Below, piece after piece: positions 7,767 to 15,117 of a DNA stretch of 17,321 bases. The notes under the pieces are model-generated. The model saw only the letters and a program-made list of their open reading frames with translations. It did no database searches and was not told where the DNA came from. Both the position numbers and the translations under genes were made by a program. Source of the DNA: Devosia sp. (GTDB lineage Bacteria > Pseudomonadota > Alphaproteobacteria > Rhizobiales > Devosiaceae); NCBI GenBank assembly GCA_028290245.1, contig JAQGKG010000093.1, forward strand, positions 1 through 17,321, given 5' to 3'. Positions within the stretch are counted from its first letter, which is position 1. Every line of letters starts with the position of its first letter.

Positions 7767-7785
7767 CTTCGCGCATTGTTCCGCC

Positions 7786-9948
7786 TTAGCGGATCATGTT
7801 GAGCGCTTCTTGCAGCATCTTGTCAGCGGCGCTGACGATGCGCGTGCCGGCCGCATAGGCCTGCTGCGTCACGATCAGCTTGGTGAACTCGTCCGAAATA
7901 TCGGTGTTGGATGCCTCGAGCGCACCGCCCATGACGCCCGAACCGGACAGATCAAGAATGGCTTCACCGGATTCCGAGGTAGCGGAAAACACGCCGCCGT
8001 CGAGACGCTTCAGCTTGTTGATTGCGTTGAATTCCGCCGTCACAACCTGCGCCATGTCGATGCGTTCGCCGTTCGAGTAGGTCGCCGTCACGCGGCCATC
8101 GTCATTGATCGCTACCGAGACGAACTCACCGGCGCCATAGCCGTTTTGCATCATCGTCGACGTGCTGACGGTACCGTTGACGTCGTTGAACTGGGTGATG
8201 CCCGCTTTGCCGTGGTTGAGCTGAACTTCGCCAACATTGACGCCGTTCACAGTAAGGTTCTCGATCGTCACCGAAGGAACATCGTTCAACAGGGTGCCGT
8301 CGCCCTTGAAGGTGTATTCCTGACCGACGTTGGTCCACATGACATCTTCGCCCTCAGCCCGGGTTTCCGACGCATAGAACAGGTTCCACGTGTCCTTGCC
8401 GCCTGTTGCTGCGCTGTCGACCTTGGCCCATCGCATGATCACGTTTGTAGGTGCGCCGTTCGATGCGTACACAGTGATGGCGCCGCCTTGGACCGAATTT
8501 GACTTGAAAAGCGCATCGTTCTTGGCCGCGATAGTGGTCAGTCGTGCGGGGGGAGGGACGGCCGTAGAAGTGCCGTCGATATCGAGCGCGATGGCGCCAG
8601 CGCCGGTAATTGCTAGGCTGTTGGTCTTGTTGGTCCCCATGTTCACTTCAATGCGGCCCGCCGCGTTGACGGTCGTAGTCGCCATAGCGAAGGCGCTGTT
8701 TCCCGAGGACCTGAGCTGCGCCTGAACCGCTGCCATTACATCGCTGACTTTTGTCCCAGCCAGTACGTTCACGCCAAGATTGCCAGCCGGCACACTGCCT
8801 GGGTTGTTGTTGTGGAAGAAGATGGTGACAGGATTGGCAGGCACGGTATCGGGTGTGAAAACGATCGTATCACCCGGAAGGAAACCCTGGGTGGATGCGT
8901 CACGCTGGCCCGGCGTCAGCGGCTTGTGCGGGCCTTCGGATAGACCCAGACCGAGCGCAGGCGTACCGCTGAGCGCCAGCGTGTCGGTGGTGTTGGTTCC
9001 CAGGCTAATCGAGAGCTTGTTAGCAACGGGGTCTACCGTGATTTCAGCGGTAGTGAACGGGCCAGCTGCTGCACGCAACTGGGTCTGAATCTGACCGAGA
9101 ACAGTATCCGTTTTCACACCAGCCTGGATATCGATCCCGATATTCGTGCCCGTCACAGCGGGCACGCCATTATTGTGAAACTGGAACGTACGCGTGGCGG
9201 TGCCAACAGTAAAAGTGAGCGTCTGTCCGGCGACGAAGCCATTTACAGTTGCGTCATCGGTCGCCACCGTCGCGGCTGCCATGTTACCGCCGAGGGTCAA
9301 AGCCGGCTGGCTCGGGATGGTTTTACCTACCATACCCGCCGCCGTACCCAGGTAACTACCCGTGCTCAGCAGCTCACTACCGGGCACCAGAGCATTATAC
9401 GCGGTCGTCTTTGGCACCTGCGGCAAGTTCGCCTGGTAGTCGATCCGACCGGTGCGCTGCGCAGGCAGGAAGGCGTTGGACAGCTTGATGACTTCCGGAA
9501 CCGAACCAGAGATATTCCCGGTGGTCGTGTCGATTGGCAGACCCTTGAGATAGTAGCCGGCACCGTTGACCAGCATGCCGTCCTTGTCGATTTCGAAATC
9601 GCCGCGGCGGGTGTAGAAATTGCTGCCGGAAAACACCGGTTTGCCGTCGGACTGGCCGACCTTGGGCTCGACCACGAAGAAGCCGTTAGAGTTCAGCGCG
9701 ATGAAAGTCTCGTTCGAGACCGTCTTGATATCGCCGCCGATATCATTGGTACCGCGCGACTGGGCGAGAACGGCGCCGGGAACCTGGCGCGAAATCGGAG
9801 CATCGGGGATCAGGTCGAGAAAGTCGGTCTCGATCCGCTTGTAGCCCGTGGTCTGCGAGTTCGCGATGTTACCCGAAATGTTTTCCAGCGCATGCGCCTG
9901 GGCCCGCAGACCCGTCACCGCACTGGAAAGAGCGCCATAAATGCCCAT
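7786..9948 (-). CDS. flgE: FlgE, flagellar hook protein, enlarged
   Basis: FlgE polymerises into the flexible hook outside the cell. The start MGIYGALSSAVTGLRAQ and the signature NISGNIANSQTTGYKR (23-38) are the conserved D0 helix, followed by the beta domain with FYTRRGDFEIDKDGMLVN (111-128). The C-terminus has GALEASNTDISDEFTKLIVT and ends MLQEALNMIR. The protein has 720 residues against about 400 in enterobacteria. Most of the excess is at residues 229-459, two tandem copies of a beta-rich module. GGAGT lies about 5 nt before the ATG. It is the first gene of the - strand set flgE-flgK-flgL, with a sigma-54 type promoter about 50 bp upstream and an inferred leader near 42 nt. Confidence 0.95.
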   Translation of the reverse strand: MGIYGALSSAVTGLRAQAHALENISGNIANSQTTGYKRIETDFLDLIPDAPISRQVPGAVLAQSRGTNDIGGDIKTVSNETFIALNSNGFFVVEPKVGQSDGKPVFSGSNFYTRRGDFEIDKDGMLVNGAGYYLKGLPIDTTTGNISGSVPEVIKLSNAFLPAQRTGRIDYQANLPQVPKTTAYNALVPGSELLSTGSYLGTAAGMVGKTIPSQPALTLGGNMAAATVATDDATVNGFVAGQTLTFTVGTATRTFQFHNNGVPAVTGTNIGIDIQAGVKTDTVLGQIQTQLRAAAGPFTTAEITVDPVANKLSISLGTNTTDTLALSGTPALGLGLSEGPHKPLTPGQRDASTQGFLPGDTIVFTPDTVPANPVTIFFHNNNPGSVPAGNLGVNVLAGTKVSDVMAAVQAQLRSSGNSAFAMATTTVNAAGRIEVNMGTNKTNSLAITGAGAIALDIDGTSTAVPPPARLTTIAAKNDALFKSNSVQGGAITVYASNGAPTNVIMRWAKVDSAATGGKDTWNLFYASETRAEGEDVMWTNVGQEYTFKGDGTLLNDVPSVTIENLTVNGVNVGEVQLNHGKAGITQFNDVNGTVSTSTMMQNGYGAGEFVSVAINDDGRVTATYSNGERIDMAQVVTAEFNAINKLKRLDGGVFSATSESGEAILDLSGSGVMGGALEASNTDISDEFTKLIVTQQAYAAGTRIVSAADKMLQEALNMIR
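8572..9264 (-). repeat. Tandem duplicated module inside FlgE
   Basis: FlgE residues 229-340 (bases 8929-9264) and 348-459 (bases 8572-8907) align over their length. Shared positions in order: GF(V/L)xGxT(L/I)xF, then FxFHNN or IFFHNN, NxGxxxxAGxK, VxxxxQxQLR, a spacer, an alternating beta strand, GTNxTxxLA(L/I)(S/T)G, and an Ala/Leu/Asp-rich end. Only about 7 residues separate the copies, so this is a tandem duplication. The copies have diverged at DNA level, so it is old rather than recent. Confidence 0.8.
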
Positions 9949-10000
9949 GTGAAACTCCGTAAAACCCGTTTGCGCCGTCCGACGCGTTCCCCACTATCAA

Positions 10001-10017
10001 TGCAAGGAGGGTGCCAA
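10001..10017 (-). promoter_or_regulatory. Sigma-54 (RpoN) promoter of flgE
   Basis: Read on the - strand the sequence is TTGGCAC, CCTCC, TTGCA, which matches the consensus TGGCAC-N5-TTGC at every core base, including the invariant GG and GC with correct spacing. Transcription should start near base 9990, giving a leader of about 42 nt before the flgE ATG. A chance match of ten fixed bases in this 227-bp gap is very unlikely. Promoters of this type need an AAA+ activator bound upstream; in Caulobacter that is FlbD. Confidence 0.85.
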
Positions 10018-10080
10018 CTACATTGGCCGTTGATTCCACTTAGCTTTTCGCGACACCTGCCTGCAATTGCGGCGATATCC

Positions 10081-10116
10081 CGGCAAGAGAGTCCGAGCAC
10101 ACGGCAGAAATTGCCG
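10081..10116. promoter_or_regulatory. Candidate activator-binding repeats upstream of the sigma-54 promoter
   Basis: CGGCAAGA (10081-10088) and CGGCAGAA (10102-10109) are near-direct repeats offset by 21 bp, two helical turns. The second is also the left half of a perfect inverted repeat, CGGCA-N5-TGCCG (10102-10116). They lie about 91-126 bp upstream of the inferred flgE start, the usual place for a sigma-54 enhancer. They are also 60-95 bp upstream of the divergent ATPase gene, so they could instead, or also, control that gene. Confidence 0.45.
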
Positions 10117-10175
10117 CCCGCTTGTGATCGAGAGGCCGTTGCAGTAATGCAGAGGCCGCAATACCGGGGCGTTCC

Positions 10176-11042
10176 ATGCTGTTTTCGAGTGCTGATGAAT
10201 TCGTGAAAGCGCCGCGCCGCGCCGTGACCGTGTTCGGCATGGCCGGTGTCGGCAAGACACGCCTGAGCAACATGCTGCGGGCCAGCAAGTGGTTCCATTA
10301 TTCGGCCGATTACCGCATCGGCACCCGCTACATGGGCGAGTATATCGTCGATAACTTCAAGCATGAAGCAATGAAGCTGCCGTTCCTCGCCGAACTGCTG
10401 CGCTCGGACTCGATCTACATCTCGTCCAACATCACCTTCGACAATCTCGATCCGCTCTCGACCTACCTGGGCCGGCCTGGCAACCCGGACAAGGGCGGCC
10501 TGCCGCTGGAGGAATACCAGCGCCGACAAGAACAGCATCGCGTAGCCGAAATGGCTGCACTGAAGGACGTGCCTCATTTCATCGAACGCGCCAAAACGCT
10601 CTACGGCTATGACGACTTCATTACCGACACAGGCGGCTCGCTGATCGAGGTCATCGACCCCACCGATCCGGACGACGAAGTGGTGAAGACGCTCGCCGCC
10701 TCGACGGCCCTGCTCTACATTCGCGGTACTGGCAAGGACGCCGCCGAGCTGGTCCGCCGCTTCAAGCAGAGCCCCAAGCCGATCTATTACCGGCCGGAAT
10801 TCTTGGTGGCGAAATGGGCCGAATACAAGCTCATCAACGGCATCGTTGAAGATCACGATGTCGATCCTGCAGGCTTCGGCGCGTGGGGTTTCGAAGCGCT
10901 GATGCATGACCGGCTGCCGCGCTACCAAGCGCTGGCCGACAACTTCGGCTACGTCGTTGAAGCTTCGGATCTCGCCACGGTGCGCGACGGCGACGAGTTC
11001 ATCGACCTGATGGCAGCCGCGATAGAAAAGCGAATGCGCTAG
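10176..11042 (+). CDS. Uncharacterised P-loop ATPase
   Basis: The 288-residue protein has a clear Walker A motif GMAGVGKT at residues 21-28, right after a predicted strand (AVTVF), and an acidic segment DTGGSLIEVID near 151-161 that may act as Walker B or a substrate site. There is no signal peptide or membrane segment, so it should be cytoplasmic. The single compact P-loop fold and length resemble nucleotide or small-molecule kinases, and I recall similar alphaproteobacterial proteins annotated only as ATPase. The substrate is unknown. The ATG has only a weak GGGG upstream. The gene is divergent from flgE and 69 nt upstream of metA in the same direction, so it may share transcripts with metA. 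Confidence 0.8.
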   Translation: MLFSSADEFVKAPRRAVTVFGMAGVGKTRLSNMLRASKWFHYSADYRIGTRYMGEYIVDNFKHEAMKLPFLAELLRSDSIYISSNITFDNLDPLSTYLGRPGNPDKGGLPLEEYQRRQEQHRVAEMAALKDVPHFIERAKTLYGYDDFITDTGGSLIEVIDPTDPDDEVVKTLAASTALLYIRGTGKDAAELVRRFKQSPKPIYYRPEFLVAKWAEYKLINGIVEDHDVDPAGFGAWGFEALMHDRLPRYQALADNFGYVVEASDLATVRDGDEFIDLMAAAIEKRMR

Positions 11043-11111
11043 CGCGATCTCCATCGGGGGACGCGCACCGCCTGAATCGCTTTTCGATCAAACTGGCTCA
11101 AGAGGCTGATT

Positions 11112-12032
11112 ATGCCTATACGAATTCCCGACAACCTGCCCGCTCGCAAGACCCTCGAAGACGAGGGCGTCTATGTGATGGATTCGAGCCGCGCCGCGCG
11201 GCAGGACATCCGTCCGCTCTCCATCGGCCTGCTCAACCTGATGCCAAACAAGGAGCGCACCGAAACCCAGTTCACCCGCCTGATCGGCTCGACGCCGCTA
11301 CAGGTCGAACTGACCCTCGTGCGTATCACCGAGCACCAGTCCAAGCACACCACGGAAGACTACCTCAACACCTTCTACAAAACCTGGGAACAGGTGCGGG
11401 AGCAGAAGTTCGACGGCTTCATCGTCACCGGTGCGCCCATCGCCAACATACCGTTCGAAGACGTGCGGTACTGGAAGGAGATGGTGGAAATCATGGATTG
11501 GACCCAGACCAATGTGCACCACTCCATGTTCATCTGTTGGGGCGCCCAAGCGGCCCTGCACCATTTCCACGGCGCGCAGCGCTATCGCATGTCGGAAAAG
11601 GCCTTCGGCGTGTTCCGGCATCAGGTGGTCAACCCGCGCTCGCCGTTCCTGCGCGGCTTTTCCGACAGCCCGATGATCCCGGTGTCGCGCTATAACGATA
11701 TCGACCGCACCACTCTGGGCGCCGATCTCGAAGTGCTGATCGACAACGCGGAGATCGGCGTCTCGATGCTTGGTGACCAGAAGCATCGAGCGGTGCATTT
11801 CCTCAATCATCTGGAATATGACAACCGCTCGCTTGCCGACGAATATGAGCGAGACGTCAAGGCTGGCCTCGATACGCCCCAGCCGGTCAACCTGTTCCCC
11901 AATGGCGACACCAGCGCTACGCCGGAAAACCGCTGGCGCAGCCACGCCCACCTGTTGTTCCAGAACTGGATCAACGAAATCTACCAGACCACGCCCTATG
12001 ACAAGGCCGAGATCGGCACCAACAGGGTCTGA
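11112..12032 (+). CDS. metA: Homoserine O-acyltransferase, MetA family
   Basis: MetA acylates L-homoserine in the first committed step of methionine synthesis. The 306-residue protein begins MPIRIPDNLPARKTL and contains QDIRPLSIGLLNLMPNKERT, both family hallmarks. The catalytic cysteine is Cys142 in MFICWGAQAALHH, and the His/Glu pair is in FLNHLEYD (His233, Glu235; His235 and Glu237 in E. coli numbering). Residue 111, in TGAPIANIP, is Ala. Published work on the family ties Glu111 to acetyl-CoA use and Gly111 to succinyl-CoA use, so the donor cannot be called; a small residue leans toward succinyl-CoA. AGAGG lies 6 nt before the ATG. No SAM-II riboswitch was recognised in the 69-nt leader. 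Confidence 0.93.
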   Translation: MPIRIPDNLPARKTLEDEGVYVMDSSRAARQDIRPLSIGLLNLMPNKERTETQFTRLIGSTPLQVELTLVRITEHQSKHTTEDYLNTFYKTWEQVREQKFDGFIVTGAPIANIPFEDVRYWKEMVEIMDWTQTNVHHSMFICWGAQAALHHFHGAQRYRMSEKAFGVFRHQVVNPRSPFLRGFSDSPMIPVSRYNDIDRTTLGADLEVLIDNAEIGVSMLGDQKHRAVHFLNHLEYDNRSLADEYERDVKAGLDTPQPVNLFPNGDTSATPENRWRSHAHLLFQNWINEIYQTTPYDKAEIGTNRV

Positions 12033-12039
12033 TGCCCAC

Positions 12040-12061
12040 GGCCGGCCGCACGAGGCCGGCC
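12040..12061 (+). terminator. GC-rich hairpin after metA
   Basis: Two GGCCGGCC octamers (12040-12047 and 12054-12061) flank GCACGA and can form an 8-bp all-GC stem 7 nt after the metA stop. No T-run follows directly, so it is either a weak or Rho-assisted terminator or an mRNA 3'-end stabiliser. Confidence 0.4.
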
Positions 12062-12069
12062 AACGCCGC

Positions 12070-12097
12070 TTGAACGGTTTCTACAAATCCCTATCTT
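12070..12097 (+). promoter_or_regulatory. Possible sigma-70-type promoter for the ycjX pair
   Basis: TTGAAC (12070-12075) and TATCTT (12092-12097) are spaced by 16 nt, between the metA hairpin and the GTG start of the next gene. Each hexamer matches consensus at four of six bases, so this is only moderately convincing. Confidence 0.35.
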
Positions 12098-12121
12098 GCG
12101 GATTGATCGAGAGACCAGCGC

Positions 12122-13576
12122 GTGCCCAATCCCCCCACGACCATCGTCGACGAACTGGGCATAGCCCTCTCCAATCTGGCCGACGCGGCAACCGGCGCCT
12201 TTACGCCTACACTACGGCTTGGCGTCACCGGCCTTAGCCGCGCCGGCAAGACCATCTTTATCACCGCCCTGGTGCATAACCTGCTCACAGGCGGCCGCAT
12301 GCCCGGCTTCGCGCCACTGGCCGAGGGCCGCTTCATCGGCGCCAAGCTCGCCGAATATCCCGACGCCACCATCCCGCGTTTTGCCTATGAGCAACACCTC
12401 GCCGCCCTGACCGGCAAGACCCCTTTCTGGCCCGAAGGCACGCGTCGCATATCGCAGCTTCGCCTGGTGCTGAAGTTCCAGTCCAAACACTGGTATTCCG
12501 GCATGACCGGGCCATCGACGATCAATCTCGACATCGTCGACTACCCCGGCGAATGGCTGCTCGACCTGCCCTTGCTGGGCCTGAGCTTCGCCGAATGGAG
12601 CGCCGAGGCACTGGAGCGCGCCCGTCGCCTCGACTCGGGCAAGGAGGCCGGGCCATTCATTCAACTGCTCGAAGAGATTGACCCACTCAAGGCCGCCAAC
12701 GACGTCGATGCTGAACGGCTAGCCGTCGCCTTCACCGATTACCTCCGCCGCTCCCGTGAGCATGGCGCACTGTCGACCCTGCCGCCGGGCCGGTTCCTGC
12801 TGCCGGGCGACCTCGAAGGTTCGCCTGCCCTCACCTTTGCTCCTTTGCCACCGCAGCAACGACAGGCGACCCGCGGCAACAGCCTCTATGCTATGCTGGA
12901 GGGCCGCTATGAGTCCTATAAGGATCAGGTGGTCCGCCCATTCTTCCGCGACCACTTCGCCCGCCTCGACCGCCAGATCGTGCTTGTCGACACCCTCCGC
13001 GCCCTCAACGCCGGTCCCACCGCCGTCGCCGATCTCGAAACCGCGCTGACGGCAGTTCTCGCCTGCTTTCGCCAGGGCGAGACCAATCCGCTACTGCGCC
13101 CTTTCGTGCGCAAGATCGACCGCATCCTGTTCGCCGCCACCAAGGCAGACCACGTGCACCACACCAGTCACGACCGGCTGGAAAGCATTCTCAATCGCCT
13201 GGTATCCAACGCCAGCAAACGCGGCCGCTTTGCCGGTGCTGAGACCAAATCCATCGCCCTCGCCGGCATTCGCGCCACCCGCGAAGGCACGATCACCGAG
13301 GCAGGCGAAACCCTGCCAACTATCATCGGCACCCCCATGGCCGGCGAGACGCTTGATGGCCCGACCTATGACGGAAAAACTGAAATCGCCTTGTTTCCCG
13401 GTGACTTGCCGGAACCCCCTGATTCACTTTTCGAAGACGGGCGACCGGTGGAGCTGAACTTCCTGCGCTTCACGCCGCCCCAAACCCTTGAGCGCAACGC
13501 CAGCGGCGATGTCGTGCTGCCCCATATCCGGTTTGATCGCGCCCTCGACTATCTGGTGGGAGACTGGCTCGCATGA
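12122..13576 (+). CDS. ycjX: YcjX-like P-loop GTPase-family protein (DUF463)
   Basis: The 484-residue protein carries Walker A GLSRAGKT at residues 37-44 (the TGLSRAGKTIFITAL block is typical of YcjX) and DYPGEWLLDLPLL from 140, which holds the Asp and Gly of a G3/Walker B site. Later landmarks are VDTLRALNAGP and AATKADHVHH; the latter provides a TKAD box comparable to the G4 NKxD of GTPases. YcjX proteins are cytoplasmic or membrane-associated nucleotide-binding proteins. In E. coli ycjX and ycjF belong to the phage-shock stress regulon, but the biochemical role is unresolved. The start is GTG with only a weak upstream GAGA. The stop overlaps the next ATG (ATGA), so the two proteins are coupled and probably act together. 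Confidence 0.9.
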   Translation: MPNPPTTIVDELGIALSNLADAATGAFTPTLRLGVTGLSRAGKTIFITALVHNLLTGGRMPGFAPLAEGRFIGAKLAEYPDATIPRFAYEQHLAALTGKTPFWPEGTRRISQLRLVLKFQSKHWYSGMTGPSTINLDIVDYPGEWLLDLPLLGLSFAEWSAEALERARRLDSGKEAGPFIQLLEEIDPLKAANDVDAERLAVAFTDYLRRSREHGALSTLPPGRFLLPGDLEGSPALTFAPLPPQQRQATRGNSLYAMLEGRYESYKDQVVRPFFRDHFARLDRQIVLVDTLRALNAGPTAVADLETALTAVLACFRQGETNPLLRPFVRKIDRILFAATKADHVHHTSHDRLESILNRLVSNASKRGRFAGAETKSIALAGIRATREGTITEAGETLPTIIGTPMAGETLDGPTYDGKTEIALFPGDLPEPPDSLFEDGRPVELNFLRFTPPQTLERNASGDVVLPHIRFDRALDYLVGDWLA

Positions 13577-14580
13577 AACACCCAATCGCACACCCCACCG
13601 CCGCGCCCGTCGATGACACCGAAGCCTACCGCGCCCCGCGGGCATTCGCTCCATCCAACGTAGTCCTGGCCGAACCCGAGTTCGACGCTACCGCCGACGA
13701 TACGCTTATCCTGCCCCCACCCCGCCGCATGGGCTGGCTGACGCGACTGGCGTGGACCACAGGCGGCATTCTGGTATCTGCTGGTCTCGGCCTCGCCGCC
13801 GATCGCCTGATCAATGATTTGTTCGCCGCTAATGAATGGCTCGGCTGGCTGGGCCTCGGCGTGCTGGGTGCCTTCCTCGTCGCCGTGCTGGCACTGGTCA
13901 CGCGCGAAATCTTCGCCCTGCGTCGGCTGCGCGTGCTGGATGCGCTGAAGCGCGACGCCGCCTCGGCAACTGCCGAGAACGACGCCCACCGCGCCAAAAA
14001 GGTCGTGGACGACCTAACGAACATCTACTCGGCGCGCCCCGACCTAGCGCGTGCCCGCCAGCAGGTAGCCGATAATATCCCACATCTGTTCGACGGTCAC
14101 GAAACCATCGCCCTTGCCGAACGCAGCCTAATGGCGCCCCTCGACGCCCGCGCCAAGTCACTGACGGCAGCCTCCGCTAGACGTGTCGCCTTGGTGACCG
14201 CCGTATCACCCCGCGCCATGGTGGATATCGCGTTCGTTATCTATGAGAGCATCCGACTTGCCGGCGCCATTGCGGCGCTCTACGGCGCCCGCCCGGGCCT
14301 GTTCGGCTTCTTCCGCCTCACCGGTGCAGTGCTGGCCCATCTAGCCGTCACCGGCGGCCTGGTGCTGACCGACGGCGTGGTCGAGCAACTGGTTGGCCAA
14401 GGCATCGCCGCAAAAGTCTCCGCCCGTCTCGGCGAGGGCGTCGTCAACGGCTTGATGACGGTGCGCGTCGGCATCGCCGCCATGCGCGTTGTCCGCCCCC
14501 TGCCCTTCGAAACCCAAAAGCAGCCAATGGTGCGGGACTTTATTCCCGAACTCACCAAGCTCGCGGCCGACCCCAAATAG
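13573..14580 (+). CDS. ycjF: YcjF-like DUF697 (TIGR01620) membrane protein
   Basis: The 335-residue protein has a Pro/Ala-rich cytosolic N-terminus (1-55), two predicted membrane helices near 57-75 (WTTGGILVSAGLGLAADRLI region) and 89-110 (GLGVLGAFLVAVLALV), and a C-terminal hydrophobic DUF697-type domain with PRAMVDIAFVIYESIRLAGAI followed by LYGARPGLFGFFRL. It is therefore probably an inner-membrane partner of the YcjX-like GTPase. The ATG overlaps the ycjX stop by the ATGA arrangement. No psp genes are seen here, so a phage-shock link is only by analogy with E. coli. Its TAG stop is immediately followed by the stop of the opposing regulator gene. Confidence 0.85.
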   Translation: MKHPIAHPTAAPVDDTEAYRAPRAFAPSNVVLAEPEFDATADDTLILPPPRRMGWLTRLAWTTGGILVSAGLGLAADRLINDLFAANEWLGWLGLGVLGAFLVAVLALVTREIFALRRLRVLDALKRDAASATAENDAHRAKKVVDDLTNIYSARPDLARARQQVADNIPHLFDGHETIALAERSLMAPLDARAKSLTAASARRVALVTAVSPRAMVDIAFVIYESIRLAGAIAALYGARPGLFGFFRLTGAVLAHLAVTGGLVLTDGVVEQLVGQGIAAKVSARLGEGVVNGLMTVRVGIAAMRVVRPLPFETQKQPMVRDFIPELTKLAADPK

Positions 14581-15009
14581 CTATTCGGCGGCCTGCATCA
14601 ACGGCAAAATGGCCAGCTTGGAATTGGCTTTGGGCTTGGCCTCGGGGTGCAGGCTGAAAAAGCGCCCACGCGCTTCAAGCACCTTGGGCCGATTATCCAA
14701 TGCCCACTTACCCAAAACGTCGAGCGGCTTCTGCAGATCGCGGCCCAGTTCGGTTAGCTCGTAATCAACCCGCGGTGGAATTGAAGGCGTCACCGTCCGG
14801 GTAACGAAACCGTCCATTTCCAACTCGCGCAACGTGGCCGTCAGCACTTTCTGGCTGATGCCGCCGATCTCCCGCTTGATCTCGGAAAACCTTTTCGGCC
14901 CATCGCTCAGCAGGTTGATAGTCAGCACCGTCCACTTGCCACCGATATGGTGCAGGATCTCGCCAACCGGCCGGCAATCGTTGTGAATATGCAGTTCTGC
15001 CGGTGTCAT
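14581..15009 (-). CDS. HxlR-family winged-helix transcriptional regulator
   Basis: The 142-residue protein has the HxlR pattern: CRPVGEILHHIGGKWT (12-27), KRFSEIKREIGGISQKVLTATLRELE (39-64) with the recognition helix, and the wing PPRVDYELTELG (78-89). Its only cysteine, Cys12, is in the position used as the redox or electrophile sensor in members such as YodB and HypR. The family binds DNA as a dimer and often controls redox or detoxification genes; the target here is unknown. The start at ATG 15009 is preferred over ATG 15027 because GAGG lies 8 nt upstream of it, while the upstream ATG has no ribosome binding site. A perfect inverted repeat lies just upstream. No terminator separates it from the convergent ycjF-like gene. 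Confidence 0.9.
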   Translation of the reverse strand: MTPAELHIHNDCRPVGEILHHIGGKWTVLTINLLSDGPKRFSEIKREIGGISQKVLTATLRELEMDGFVTRTVTPSIPPRVDYELTELGRDLQKPLDVLGKWALDNRPKVLEARGRFFSLHPEAKPKANSKLAILPLMQAAE

Positions 15010-15037
15010 ATCAGGTGCCTCGCGCATGGAAAGAATG

Positions 15038-15060
15038 CTGTCCCGCGCCGTCTGGGACAG
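15038..15060. promoter_or_regulatory. Inverted repeat upstream of hxlR, candidate operator
   Basis: CTGTCCC-N9-GGGACAG is a perfect 7-bp inverted repeat with centres about 16 bp apart. A TATATG box on the - strand (15066-15071) would put transcription start near 15059, inside the repeat. This is a plausible autoregulatory site for the HxlR dimer, though it could also fold as a leader hairpin. Confidence 0.4.
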
Positions 15061-15117
15061 TCACTCATATAGCGTCAGTTTCCAATAGATACCAGTGCAC
15101 AGTTGAGCGAAATCGAC

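Noticed and set aside
10131..10158. AGAGGCCG direct repeat, 20 bp apart, upstream of the ATPase gene
   Set aside because: Only two 8-bp copies in GC-rich DNA with no further context; not convincing as an operator.
9175..10206. Long open frame on the + strand opposite flgE
   Set aside because: It is antisense to the well-supported FlgE N-terminal half, rich in Arg/His/Gly as expected from a shadow of GC-rich coding DNA, and has no recognisable domain.
9915..11054. 379-codon open frame on the - strand opposite the ATPase gene
   Set aside because: It runs antisense to a clear P-loop protein and through the flgE promoter, with no recognisable domain or ribosome binding site.
11043..11111. Possible SAM-II riboswitch in the metA leader
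   Set aside because: SAM-II elements often precede metA in alphaproteobacteria, but the 69-nt leader lacks the GATTT and GCTAAAG-like conserved blocks and the expected pseudoknot could not be built by eye.
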